The translations under genes and the position numbers were made by a program. The notes under the pieces were generated by a model, which did no database searches, was not told the origin of the DNA, and saw only the letters and a program-made list of their open reading frames with translations. From Meta bourneti (taxonomy: Eukaryota > Arthropoda > Arachnida > Araneae > Tetragnathidae), in the NCBI GenBank assembly GCA_933210815.1, contig OW119924.1, forward strand, positions 41,538,748 through 41,602,747: DNA of 64,000 nt. The letters run 5' to 3'. Shown one piece after another: positions 35,400 to 48,755 of this stretch (positions within the stretch are counted from its first letter, which is position 1; the number at the start of each line of letters is the position of its first letter).

Positions 35400-37190
35400 C
35401 GTTCACTGATTCCGGCAACGCTGAAAATGTTGATATTTTATTCTGCATATTTTTTATCTAATTGAAAATATAATTTTCGATAACAAAATAAATAAAACAT
35501 TCGTTTTTCAAGTAGTAAAACATGTAAATAAACATATTAATTGTTTGTTAACACATTATTGTCAACCGCTTTTAGAGTAAATTAATCGGTATCAAAATCT
35601 CTCATTGCTGGTCCATTTTTATGATCTACTTGGTCAGTTAAGTTAATGTACAATACTCAACAAACTGGATTTTTTATTTCTCATGCGCTTTCATTTGATT
35701 TGTATATATTTTCTTTGTAAGAGTCGAAATGGTGAATAATTCCTTCATAGATTTAATTATTTCTGGTATGGACATAGCATTAGTCACGTACACGAATCTA
35801 ACATATGGTATCTTGTCTAGCTTTGATTTCGGACTCTGTAGATTTATGTGCTCATACTTCACACTTGGCTGTTTTCAAGTGAAGCAGAAATACCCCGGAT
35901 TTATTTTAACAGCGTTTCACCTCAATATCACACTTGACACTTCTAATTTACACGTTATAAAAGTGATTCACATTCAGTTTATAATCTGTGTAGATTATAC
36001 ATGGATCAATAGCATCGTTTATGTAAAGGAAAATGCCGAGTTAAAATAGAAAAAATCTTTTATGCGTAACGTTCCCTTTTCTGCGTGGATTGTTTTAAAA
36101 GATAATAAACATTAGTAAAACAGTACAGAAGTCGAGACTTAAGCTTTCTATGAGTCCTGAAGAAACAGGTGTTTTCCATTGACATTGATCGAATGTTATC
36201 CAACTCCGCCTTGCACCTCGACAATCTCAGCACAATGATGCCCATCATTAACCCAAAGTGGCTCTTTTCGTGAACAGTATTCCATAACTGGCGAAAAATC
36301 TCCCAGATTTCGATATTTTATTCCCAGCACATGGAAAAGTTTCCGAAGAAAGATTTAAAATAACCCTAAGAACATGCGAGTGTACTTCCAATACTTGTGT
36401 AAAATGCATAAACGTGTTGCAAGAGACTCGTAAACCTTGTATTTTTTAGGTTTTTTTAACTAGGTCACTTTAATCTAGGTGTACAGAGGGGGCTGAAAAC
36501 AATTCGAAATTTCCATAGGAATAACATTTAGCATAAAACAATTGCAATAAGCAACTCTGTTTTACCAGTATTGATCGAAAATCAAATTTTCCAGTAAAAT
36601 TGTTTTACCAGTATTGCTCGAACAATTTTTTCCAAAACGTTATATTTAAACAATTTAAAATTCTAATTAAGTTTGAACTGATTTTTATTTCTTTCCATAA
36701 TAAAAATAATGTATAAATATTTGATTGATGATAAATGAATATTTGAAATACTTAATTTTAAGCAACTTGCATTTATACTAGAACACGAAAAGCCCAAACG
36801 AAAAACTCATTGACCATAAAAGCCACAGAGTGATAAAAGAGAAATTTTGCTACTCAGTATCTGACAACGTCAGAATTTATGTTTTGTTTTTTAATTTGAT
36901 TTAGAATTCCGTGTTTATATATTTTAATTGACAGCGAAATATTGTTGTCATTTTTGAGCATTTCCAAGTATTATAAATATGTGCTCTTTTGTAAATAAAT
37001 CATTATTATCTTTATCAATATTGTTCAAATTTTTTTGGAATTGTTCTATTTCAGAATATATTCAGGAAGTCAAAATTCGACACGTTTGCATCTTTCTTTT
37101 TCAGAATACTGTATTTTCTCAATGATCGGAATTTCGTTTCATTGTATTTATGTGTTCCAGTATTTTCCATATTACAGATATATATTATTT
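35400..37190. other. AT-rich intergenic sequence
   Basis: A 106-codon plus-strand ORF at 35729-36049 lacks any domain I recognise and overlaps a 62-codon minus-strand ORF. Nothing else was seen. Confidence 0.45.
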
Positions 37191-37193
37191 AGT

Positions 37194-37341
37194 CTGGTCT
37201 GCATTTCTATTATTTTACGTTTTAATGTTTTGTATATTTTGTAATTTGATTTTTTTATTATATATATATATATAATAAAAAACAATCAAATTAAAAAATA
37301 TACAAAACATTAAAACGTAAAATAATAGAAATGCAGACCAG
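37194..37341. repeat. Near-perfect 148-bp palindrome
   Basis: The left arm begins CTGGTCTGCATTTCTATTAT and the right arm ends with its complement, finishing AGACCAG at 37341. The arms are about 70 bases each and differ at only about two or three positions. The centre is an alternating AT run (about 37258-37275). Transcribed from either strand it would form a long hairpin. Confidence 0.92.
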
Positions 37342-37560
37342 CAAAATGCCAAAAGATCAAAAAGCAGACAAGTAAAAAGCCAAAACAGTTTGGGGTAAAA
37401 AATAGTCAAGCAGAATCCAGAAAACAGAAGGCAGAACTGCCCATGTATGCGCGCTAAAGCTGCAGACACAACAAGGAAAGTAAAATAATTCAAAATTACA
37501 AACCAAAACAAAGAGAAATCCAAAAATTTTAAAATAAAAAAATATTATATATATATTTCG
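37342..37560 (+). repeat. A-rich simple-composition stretch
   Basis: The plus strand is strongly A-rich with regularly spaced AAAGCC/AAAGCAGA words and almost no T, ending in an AT dinucleotide run at 37542-37554. It gives a long but compositional minus-strand ORF rich in Phe and Leu. It abuts the palindrome, so the two may belong to one repetitive insertion. Confidence 0.5.
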
Positions 37561-40500
37561 ACCAACTTTCCATAAGTGGTTGAATACGTAATGGTTTGTA
37601 GAATTATGTTCCATGAAAATAAATGAAAATTTTTTTAAGTGTGTAACTTCTTATTTTAAATTGACCGGTAAAATTAAAATAAAATTATTTTAGATAGGTC
37701 ATGTTAAATAAAAACTGGTAGCCATACGTTGCCTTTCAAGGATATTTATAAATTTTGACACAGATTTTTCATTACATGACGATTAAAATAAATTAAATTT
37801 ACATTTGTTTTTCATGCTTCATGGGTATTATTGAAAGCTGTACTCCATTGTCAAGTAACTACATCTATCATTCAAAATATGTACGTGGTTTCCATATAGA
37901 AACTGAATCTCACAACTGAAAAAAGTACCATAAGGATTCGATTTAAAACTGAATTTTTGTTGGAGTAAAGCGAATTTTAAATAAGACTGCTGATCTTCGA
38001 ATAATATCACAGTGAGGAAATATTTGAACTAGGACTTTTTAAAAATTTAATTATTTTTGTCTTAAGTGACACAGAAGGTCGAGGTTGCTTACTTGAAGTT
38101 GACGCTGTTCTTATGCAACTTGGGTACCTGTGAAAGATTCGTTGAAAGCAGTGATTTTGTAAAAATTGTAATCGATTGTGTTTGCTTTGTCTACACCGAT
38201 GACAGTTTTAAAACAAGCTCCGTTATTCCACTTGCCGCTGAATAGAATTTTGAAGAAAAAAATGTGTTTGCTTCAAAATAAATTAATCATGAATGCACAA
38301 ATGAATTTGTTCAAACTCAAAACTCAAAAATGACTTCTGTAGTATTCACCCTAGAAATAACTTTTGTAGTTTGTCTTACAGCAGGAGTGTAATGAATATA
38401 AAATTCATCATATCGATGGATCTGTCATTTATGCATATTTGCCTTCGAAGTAAATTGTAGAAACTTGAAAAAGTTAAAACGATGTTAAAAAACTACTTTC
38501 CGTACACTTAAATGGTGCTTGCATTTTTCTATGAAATAGAAGTGATTAGTCTGATCACTTTTCAATCAACATTTAGAAATTCAGCCCAAGCAACGCCGGG
38601 TAATTCTACTAGTAAAGTAATATAGTAAAATTAACAACAAAGACTAAAAGACAAGCAGGAAAGAAAACTAGTTTTCATATGAAGTAATTCCTAATAGAAT
38701 ACTGAACTTGTAGTTACGATAAACACATTCTAGCGAAATCAAACTATTTAAAAAATGACCAAATTTTTTGTAATAAGAAATGTAAAACCTTTACATTTTA
38801 AAAATTGCTTTGAGAGTAACTTACAATAAAATTGTCAATGCGATTAATAAATATTTCGTAAAATTAACAAATATATTTTATAAAAGGGTATAAAATATGT
38901 CTCTTGCATTTCAGTTGAGAATAGATTTGCTTTATTTCACACATACGGAGTACACAACATATTCTATTGTTAGAAAGTGTTCTAACGAGTTCTGTGACAA
39001 ACCTACATTTCCAATTGTGTACTCCAAAAATCATATTACGCTATAAAACATTTCATTATATGATTAGAATACAAGAATTATGAGCTGGAATTAATAAACA
39101 TGGATTAATAATATGATTCTATTTGATTCATCCTCGATCCAATCACAGACTATTTTTGTACTCGCTTACGAATTGGAAATGTTACAGCTTATAGGACGAA
39201 TAGATTGCGTACATAGGTGTTTGATATTTGTACTAAGTTGATTGAGTAATAAATTTTGTGAAACATTTTGTTGCAGAGAACTTAGCATTAAATTGAATTT
39301 TAAAGTGCAGATTTTACTCGTTTTTGTATCTAAACTTGTTTTAATTGCATATTCAATAATAATTTATATTACAAAATTTTAGCAAGCCCCTTTCAGACAA
39401 TTCTTTTTGAAAAATGAGAGTTATTAAAATTACATTATATATAGAAACTATAACACAAAACTGTAGTATTTACCTATAGTTACAAGATTATCAATGAAAA
39501 TTTCTATTTTTAACTCTTACACGTCAAAAATTTTATTAATTAATTAAATCACATTAAAAATAAAGATAACTTACCTCTTCGATAAAAGCTACACAACTCA
39601 AAATGAAGATTTTGGTTTCTATAAAGTAATTCTATATTCTATTTTTAACTCGAATAAACAATGGAAATCAAATTAGAAAACGTTCTACACATATTTTTAA
39701 GAATTCTACAAATTTCAAATTGGAAGATAAAAATGAGTTCTAATTTTCAATCGTCTTTTATCTCTCTTGTGAAATTTACTGCTTTGAGTTTTTCCACGTT
39801 TCTCAAGAATATGCGATATAATTAATAAGTTGTCATTTCATCCTTATTAAAAATAATATTGATAATACAAAAAATGTGACTGAATATGACTACGCAAGTC
39901 ATATCCGTTCTGCAATCTTCCTGTATGACATTTAACCAGTTTTGAACATGAATAGAATCTATCCTAAAATTCTTTCGACATATAGATGTGCTTAATTAAG
40001 TCATTATGTGTGTTTGCAGGATAAAGACAATTCTACTCAACTCGGAAAATCTCATGACGCTCAGGGACCTTGCGCCATAAAACCCCAAATCCAATCTAAG
40101 CATTGTGAAGGTCAGAGGGATAAGATGATGTTGACATTTTCTTCTTACTTCATATCACCAAATATTTCTCCATTACTTCTATCCCAGTTACAAAAATGTC
40201 CATTTGCTTATTTGCAGGGGTTGGAGAAAATAAGATATTAACATTTAGAAAATATTTTATGCTTTTATTAATAATTTGAATCCCCTTTTGCCTTAAATGT
40301 ACTAGCCTCTTTGGAGTAAAGTCAGTACAAAAATTATCTCGTGTAACACTCTTTAAAAATTTTATATTTTAAAGAAATTAATCAATTTCAGTTAATTTGA
40401 CTCGGCTTTTTAATAATTTCAAGTCAAATCTCCCAAAAAATTTCAATACCAAAATAGCCTCTTCCAGTTTGAACCCTGTGAGCACCCCTGTTTTCTATTA

Positions 40501-40620
40501 GAAAAGTTTTCTTTGGGAGAATGATGAGAGAGTACAGTTCCTATTCACTTACAACTAACGCTTGCTAAAAATGTTGAGAAATAAATTATCACTCGTCCTT
40601 TCACTGTTAAATTTACTCAC
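37561..40620. other. AT-rich intergenic sequence, nothing recognised
   Basis: No gene, RNA or repeat family was recognised. A 77-codon ORF at 40008-40241 has no feature supporting it. Confidence 0.5.
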
Positions 40621-41110
40621 CTTGGCGATTGAAAACCGTGCCAACCCGAGCCCCGCTTCACCGGAGACAATTTGTGCGTGATCCTGATATTCCTGACGCT
40701 AATTGGTATCGAGACCATATGCCAATTTTCCGGTCGTATCAACTACCGCAGATTCATAAACCCCCACACACCCCGCACCTATATTGTCACTTAATCATCC
40801 GGCGGCGAACCCCCTCGGAAAACTTTTAACTTCCGGACCGCCATTTGGGTGGGAGGAGTAGACGGCGTTTTGACGACATCATTGTGTCGAAGGGTAAAGG
40901 GTCCGGCTCTTTGTCCGGCAACTCCACCCTCTGGATCCCAGACTCGCGACGGCGTAAATCATGGATCAACAATGGCAGATTGGCAGATTGCTTGTGGCTT
41001 TTATGTATTACCTTAATGAGGCTCGATTGCAGGATAAGATGGCAGGGACTTTTAAGGCAGATGCAGCAATACGAGGCGGTAGGTTTCTCATATTTAATGT
41101 GTGTCATTCA
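40620..41110. promoter_or_regulatory. GC-rich island, possible regulatory block
   Basis: The composition is clearly higher in G+C than the flanks. It contains GCTAATTGG near 40698 (homeodomain core), CCGCCATTTGGG near 40840 (GCCAT core) and several CpG-containing words. A plus-strand ORF (40845-41192) and a minus-strand ORF (40826-41107) overlap across it, as expected from composition rather than coding. Function is inferred only. Confidence 0.35.
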
Positions 41111-42540
41111 GGATGATTTAAAAAATGCAATAGTATCCTCACTCATAAGTCACTTTCACATCCTTTGGAATAAGGAATTTTATGTAGAATAAATTGATAT
41201 CACACACTTTGGTACTCGAATTGATAATCTAAGTACAGTTCTTTGCAACTCCATCTTATGCCCCTTTTCGAAAAATGGAGCATTCGGCTGTTCATTTTTA
41301 ATTGTCCTCGGATGAATTTTCTTTTTACAAACTATAGTGAAAGTCTCAATCTTTCTTTAGAATTGGGATTAAAGGCATTTGTTTCAAGTATCCCTGTTGG
41401 TATTAATTGCAGGGTAAACCAGGAATCAAAACCTGATAACTGAGACAGATGTATTATTGAGTGAAGAATTGAATCCGAATAGATAGCTAGGCTCTTCAAT
41501 ATAAAACCACTTCCCCACACTTATAGTCCAAATTATTTCTAGTCTGGGTGAACAATAGAGTTAGGGGACAACGCGTATCACAGCACAGCGAAAAGGTAAA
41601 ACTGAGTTGGTAAAACAAATTTAGAGCGCGGATAAGAAATATCTGCTATCAAAAATATTCTCGAAGCGCGATATATCAAAGAGTTGCTGTATTTACTGTA
41701 TATAAAAAGACAGAAGAAAATTTTCAGGCAGTTAAATGACTTTAAAGCTTTTAAGAGAAGTGAGTCTCATTTTAGTTATTTTCATTGATATTTATTTAAA
41801 TAGCAAAATAATTTCACTGAAAATGTACATCTGAATTAGTTGTGAGAATTTGATTATGTTTGTCAAATAAATATCTACTAGATATTATTCGTGTGATATT
41901 CAATATTATAGTAGGGGAAGAAGAGGTATGTTGGGTTGCCGATCTTGGGACACCTTCATTTTCAGGCTTTATTTTTCATTCCTTTGCATTAGTCTTTTGT
42001 TCTGTTATAATATTACATTCTACTTTTTCATGTGTTTCGAAACATATCCTTCTTATTCTGCATCTTCTATTTAAAAAAATATATATAATTTTTCAATATC
42101 GAATAATTATTGCATCTAGAATACTTTTTTGAATCAGATAATAATATTGAAGAAATAATATGTATGTTAGTTTGGATTTCTAACACTTTACAATAACTTT
42201 TATATGAAACAGTAGTAAAATGCCAACCCACAGTGTCGATAATTTAATACTAGTTCTTTGAGCTGTAGATCCCGATCTAATTATCTCTCACGTACCAAAA
42301 ACGATCTTAAAGGGTCACCTTACCATCAAACTCAGTGAATGGTAAACATATAATCAGTTGAAATGAAAAAAAATTCCATAAACTTTATGATAACTCTCAG
42401 CTACCTTGCAAACTTTTGCATCAATTCCCAGTTATAGTTACGCTCCAAAGACTAACATAACGAGAAAAAGTGCCTAATAATTAAATATCCAAACAGAAAG
42501 TATTCCGAAAGAAAAACTCACAAATAGATTCGCGTCTTAC
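41111..42540. other. AT-rich intergenic sequence, nothing recognised
   Basis: A 90-codon hydrophobic plus-strand ORF at 41860-42132 is AT-driven and unsupported. No other feature seen. Confidence 0.5.
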
Positions 42541-43110
42541 TCCAAGGAAGGGAAGAATGCAAACTTTTGTGTTTCCAGCCCCGGCGTCCCTTAAGCAAAC
42601 AAGAAAGTTGTATACCTTTCTTGTTACCCCAAAGGACCCCGAAGTCCGGCTGTAATTCTCTTCGTTGTCCGGTAGTAATCCCGTTAAAAGCATTTCATTT
42701 GTTGGTCAGTGACTCGGGCAATCAACAGTTACCAGCCACAGCTAGTCCCGGGAGGGGGCTGCAGCTGCTTCGATGGGCCCCCTGAGGCCCCATTAACCTT
42801 CCCTAACGAGGGCCATTAATTACAGGCCCCCGCGATTACTGAAGGGCCCGGGGGTCCCAAAGGTCCATACTAGCTTATGTACCGAAACACTTAGGCAGGC
42901 TGTCCACTGCCAGTTTAAACGGGTTAATAGAATTCCTCTCTAACTCTTTAATGGCTAATTGCATTAATGGTCACCCACTTGGAGTGGGTATTCGGGTTTT
43001 TTCTCTTCTAATCCTGAAAGTTTTCCCCAACGCAGGATGTGTTTAGCTCGGGCACAAGAGTAACAGATCAATTGGGAGGGAAAGGAGGGCATTTCCAATT
43101 TAGAATAATA
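42540..43110. promoter_or_regulatory. GC-rich island with homeodomain dimer-type site
   Basis: This is one of the most GC-rich parts of the window, with GGGCCC and GGCCCC words. It contains CCATTAATTACAGG near 42814 and TAATTGCATTA at 42956-42966. The latter is a TAAT-N3-ATTA palindrome, the P3-type site bound by paired-class homeodomain dimers. No credible ORF or repeat match was found. The combination suggests a cis-regulatory element, possibly for the gene starting at 51.5 kb, but this is inference. Confidence 0.45.
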
Positions 43111-43351
43111 CAAAATTCCCACAAGGCTATTGATCGATTCAATTTCACGATATTTAATTATTGATTAATATAGGTCACGTAAAACACGTATATTTTTAAT
43201 TAATCAGTACCTGTGCCTACCGGATTTTAGTTCTTTGTATAGCAAATGCACGCTTTTCATCCGGTAATAATTCAGATTCGGCGTTGCTACAATTATATCT
43301 TTAATCTTTGTAGTAATATTGAGATTCATTACAATTGTTCATTCATTTCAA

Positions 43352-43423
43352 GTTCATGTTACAGCTAGTAATGAATACATGTTACAGTTAGTAATGTTCA
43401 TGTTACAGCTAGTAATAATAGGC
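43352..43423 (+). repeat. Short tandem repeat, three units
   Basis: CATGTTACAG(C/T)TAGTAAT occurs three times at about 43355, 43378 and 43400, with small spacers. Unit length is 21-23 bases. Confidence 0.88.
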
Positions 43424-43429
43424 GATTTA

Positions 43430-46000
43430 GTTGCATTTTATAAAGCATACGCAGTAATACTAGAATAACAACTGTAATTGAAGTATAAAAATCAATATAC
43501 GTAATAACTAAACTTTAACTCAGCTCTTCGACTAAAATGTTAAAACTCAAATATATCCCCGCAGTTAAATTTAGGTTATGTAATTTTATATAAAGATTAT
43601 CTTACTTCCAAATTGCTCAACAGAGAACTATTTACATCCCTTTTACTTATGAGTTAAAATTGCCAGATAAAATTTAACAAGTTAAACTGAAATAACTGTG
43701 AGATAGTTTAGTTCATAGATATATATTTGTAGGATAGAAAATATTATTATAAGAACAAAAACTATTAATTGTTGGTTTAAACTTCTATCAGATACATGCT
43801 ACCGAATGGCTGTATGAAAAACATAATAGTTTCTTAATGTAGATAGAATCGATAAATAAATATACGAATTTTCAAAATATTTTGAAATAACAGTTTGGCA
43901 ACAATAGTAATCACCAAAGTACCAATAGTAAATATATAACTATTAATTCTTTTTAAAATTCATAGATAGCCAATTTGAAAGTTTTAATGAATTTAAAAGT
44001 TATTTTGGAAATGGATGCCTATAATTCAAATTTGATTTAAAACAATCTTCATGTAATTAGTAAAGCACTCTTTGGTGAAACAAATTTATACTTAGAAACA
44101 AGCAGTGATATTTGTAAAAGCTTATAGCAGTATTGAAAGTTTAAAGTAGCTCACACCTACAATGGTTAAAACATTGTAGGTGTGAGCTACTTATATTTTA
44201 CTGTTAAAAAGAAAAAATATTTCAATGAAAGTATAATAGAAATGTATTTCATTATACTTTCATATACTATCATTGACTTGCCTGAAACTTTAAATGACCA
44301 TTTAAAATTTTAGCTATTATAAACCATTCGCTCCTAAAATTTATTTTTTCCCAATCCCATCACTTTTATTTTTCTCTCAATATAAAACAAACAAAAACAT
44401 CTTTTTACATTTTCTTCAGAAATGAAAATTATGTTCATCAAAAGATTACTCTACGATTATTCTGAGAATTCCAAAGAATTTATTTTATACTCATCATTTT
44501 TCAACATTATATGTTTTACGAACTTAATAACTTGTCTTTTGAAACGAAAAATCTTAAATTCTAAACCTTTCATCATTGATTTACTCCAAAAATAAGTTTA
44601 TATAATTTATGTTTTGTGTAACATAAAGAAGGTATACCTTTAGAAGCAAAATAGTTTTAAGCATTTCAATCATATGAAAACTTTGGCTTGTTGATTTTAG
44701 ACGCAGATTAGATTTATACGAGAAATATATCTAGAAAAAATGTAAAACTATTCCAATGTAGCTTCTTTCTTGATACAAATTCAGTTTTCATTGACTCTTA
44801 TAAACTGGTTCGCGTTGAACATTACATACAAAGAGATAACCTGCCTGCTAAAATTAATCTATTAGCAAAAATTTACAACTCAAATAAACTGAAAATTCAG
44901 AAATTGCTTTGATTTCTTAAAATTTCTGTTAAAAATTCTGTTCCATAACATTCTAATTTTTTTCATTTTACTTTTTATTTTAACGAATTTGTTAAAACTA
45001 CTGTAATGTTAATAATATTGATATAAGCATAAAATATAGTTACTTTTCTTATTAAATAAATAAAAAAAGTTTCAAGAAGGTATTTTGAAGTTTTTTATTT
45101 TTACTTCTTTTTATAAAAAAATATCTAGCAATTATACATAAATAATCTAAATTTTCAAAGAATTGAAATAATAATTTCAACTTATTTATAACAGTAAATA
45201 TAAAGGATATCAAAGTAATTATTTTTTACTTAGATGATAGAAATGGACTGATCAAAAATTAATCAAAGAAAATAATCAATTCTAAATATTTGGATTCTTT
45301 TTTTTCCTTCAACCTAAATTTCTTTCATTTCAAAAATATGCTATTTAATTTATAAACAAGAACAAACAATAATTTAAGTGGTTTTTCAATGATTTCAGTG
45401 TTTTACATTTTTTGTGATTAAATACCTCATTAGAGCGCTAAATGTTTAGTGAATTACCTAATGAGGAAACCATTTTGCCAACATCAGCATAATTTTTTAT
45501 TAAATATAGGTTACATAAAATATGATAAAAATTGATGTTCCCTGTTTAATCACTTACCTTAATACATTTATGTAATTCTCATACTTATTTAGAAGTTGGT
45601 TTGAACACTATTAAACTTTTACGAACAAATAATGAAGAATGTTATGAAAACTTGAAGAAAATAAACAATTTCAAAAACTAATAATATGCTTAAGACTGCT
45701 GAATAAACAAAATTCGCGTGTATGATTCCATCTTGAATACACGTTTTGGAAAACAGCAAAATAATTTAGAAATGTAGCACATTTATTTTAATACAAATTT
45801 AAATTTCAAAAGCATATTACAATTCTGGTTACTCAATGAATGAAATTATTATTACTAATCGGGTAAAATTTCCAAGTGAAATTGTATGCAGTTAAACTGA
45901 ACCAAAAAGTAATTTAAATCCTTCGTGAAACAGTCAGAACTCGGCGATGATAATTTCTCACGCTAAACAGTGAATAGTTCTCGCTGCACTTATCATTGCA
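43430..46000. other. AT-rich intergenic sequence
   Basis: No ORF of interest. Apart from the hairpin at 44146-44190 and a weak CCTCATTAG/CTAATGAGG pair at about 45426-45464, nothing was recognised. Confidence 0.5.
44146..44190. repeat. Perfect hairpin, 19-bp arms
   Basis: GTAGCTCACACCTACAATG (44146-44164) and its exact complement (44172-44190) are separated by a seven-base loop, GTTAAAA. The perfect arms in AT-rich, otherwise drifting DNA suggest a recent origin or selection. Confidence 0.95.
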
Positions 46001-46235
46001 TCTGGTGCAATAAGCAATCCACCTGAGTCCCGATGGCTAAGAGTGCGTGAATATAACATTTTTGTTCATTATCGAAGGGGCCTCCTAAAGAACTCAGTTG
46101 AAGAGAGGGGCTCAGAGGAGTTACCCCACCGTTTCAATTGCGGTTCAAAGTGGTACCGATGCCTCTTGAACAGAAAACGCTCCATGCGTACTTTGTAGAG
46201 TCACGTGTCTTCGAGGGAGACGGATATCAGAACAG
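46000..46235. other. More GC-rich block, unknown
   Basis: The segment has balanced composition, contains a CACGTG E-box near 46203 and shows no ORF or repeat match. It may be a small regulatory block. Confidence 0.25.
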
Positions 46236-48755
46236 ATGTAATATTGATGAGAAAAAGTTTTCATTTATTTTCAGGGAAAGATATTCATCGTGCAAACAAT
46301 CCATGACTGCATAAGCAGATACATTTATTGGACATGCAGGGATGAGGATTTCAGATGCAAAAAGGGATTAACTCAAATTTTGTCAAAACGCAACAAAAAA
46401 ATATGTTAATTCAAAGGTATGAAATTAATAGTAATTTCTTTGGTTTTGTTATTTAAGTAGAAAGTTTCGCAGTGCCTTTAATTTTGAATTAAATTCCATA
46501 GTTTCACCTTGATAACAGCAGGAATAAAAAATATTTCAAAACTGGAGCTATATCCCTTCAGCGTGTAAGCTTTTCAAAAATAAAGGGTTACATATGTTTC
46601 TTTCAAAATGAATCTTTCACTTGGACTTGTTTTATTGTGTTTTATCAATTACTTTAGCATTGAGCTCCTCTCAAATATTCAAGTTTGATTTCACAATAAA
46701 CGTTATTTCAGACTATAAATGAAGTAAATAGATAAAATAAGCAGACAGTCAATAAAGTTAATAAAGGCAGTAAATAATTTATGTAATTAATTTTACTACA
46801 ACACTTAATTAAAAGTCAATCAAACCACTTAGTCACCGAATCCACTGTTTTCTTAGATTTCAATTTACATCAGGTAATATAAAGCAGAAAATATGAAAGA
46901 TCTTACAAAAAATTTAGCTCATTTCATTAGATAGATTTCGTTTAATATTATTTTAAGACATTTTGTTTTACACATTAGATATAAGTTTTATACAATGAAG
47001 CGTTGAATTATTAAATTACTTATACTTCAAACTTCATACATACCATAAAACTATTAGGAAAGTAAGATTATTACTAGATCAATTGTGCAATACTCTTTGA
47101 AAACTTATACTTATCAGCATATGTTATTGTTATTGGAGTAATATCCTCTGGAATCATATATTTTTTCCATCGAAAAACAATGGGTACAAAAGCTGATGTT
47201 TTCAGGGTTGCCAAAATCAAAGATCGCAATTGGGATGGAGAAATAAATTACATGAATTGATTAGAATCTATTATGCTTATTAAGTAATCCATTCATTAAT
47301 TGGAAATAAAACTCATTAAAAAATTTTAATTACAAATTTTCTTCTTCCAACGAAATCTCTGCTCGTTCGTGTGCTATTCATTGCATGATCTGGTTTTCTT
47401 CTCTTAACATACATTTATCTATAAATAATTTATTTAACAAAATGATAATTAATATGATTAGTTACTTGTATTATTTATTATTCAAAATAATATTTATAAT
47501 GTTAATAAACGATTGACTAAATAAAAAGATGATTTTTCAGTGTAGAAAAATTTGGCTAATTATAATTTATTTTCCATTGAAAGCTATTTCAGATTACGAT
47601 ATCGTCGTCGCAACAATCTGGAGAGGTATTTTCTGTTAAGCTAAATATAGTTATCAGCAGTGTTTCTTCAGCAAAACATATTTTCTGTAGGTATTCTGAA
47701 CGCGAAGTCAATTGGCTTGTTTTTCGAATACAATTTCAGCACTTTGCCAATAAACATTCCAAAGAGTAAATTCCGAATTGCATATGACAATCTATTGATC
47801 AACACCAATTAGATTAAATGTCAAACTTTGCCAAAAGGATGATAAACTGCTTTTTAAGGTAGCCTCGATATGTATCATGCAATACCGTTTGGACAGCAGA
47901 AGTAAAATCCTCGCAGACCGTCTGTTTTGTTTGCTTGCACTGAAATTCCTTCTCATATGAACATAATCTATATTTAAAAAGCATTCTGGCCTGATCTAGC
48001 AATACTTATTATGATACTATATAATATACAACATTTTGGAAAATCTCGTCGGATTTAAGCTTAATGTTCACTTAATAACATAGGCTTAATATTGGAGTTA
48101 ATATCAATGCTTTTAATTTAATACCAGGTAATGAAATTAAATGGCGTTAGACTTTAAATTGCATATAATGCGCATCTCTCATATTTCAATTTCTTTACTT
48201 ACCTTTCCTTTTATTATTAAGACACTATACAAAGTAAACAAAAATATCATCTTCTATCACTTTAGCCTAAAAATGTACAGTTTTTGTTCAGCGAAAAATT
48301 AAGTTACCTTCAAAAATGCATTATTAAGGAATAATCCCAAATTCAATTTTGTTCCAATACGAAATTGAACGTCTGAAATTAAAAAGCCAAACTAGATATG
48401 TGGTTTTATACCGTAAGCAAAATTATATATGTGGTTCCCTTATTTAAAGTGTGGGTTTAAAATGTTTTAGATAGCAATACCTTTTATTTCAAAGGACTAT
48501 AAAGTGGATATTTTATTCTATTTAATCCATTGCAAATTCAAACTTATGTGCAATCAGTTTTTGATACTCAAAAACAAAAAAATATTATTCGTTTCCATCG
48601 ACAATGCAGGAGATTAGTCTAATTTTTCGAGCATCTTTGAAGAACTTCTGGATTCCCCAAAACTCAGTTTGTGAATAACTGTTTTAGAGGAATTAGAGAT
48701 AATAGCTGATCTATGATTCAGTGCGTAGATTATTTTTAAACTCTTAGTCTCTTGA
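46236..48755. other. AT-rich intergenic sequence, nothing recognised
   Basis: Ordinary AT-rich DNA. The short minus-strand ORF at 47814-48002 shows no domain. Confidence 0.5.

Noticed and set aside
35729..36049. Plus-strand ORF of 106 codons
   Set aside because: No domain, AT-rich codon use, overlapped on the other strand, and no promoter or splice evidence.
37215..37614. Minus-strand hydrophobic ORFs of 85-102 codons
   Set aside because: They are translations of a palindrome and an A-rich low-complexity stretch; the Phe/Leu richness is compositional.
41390..41440. B-box-like complement GGAATCAAAACC
   Set aside because: No A-box or repeat partner was found, so it is not a supported tRNA or SINE.
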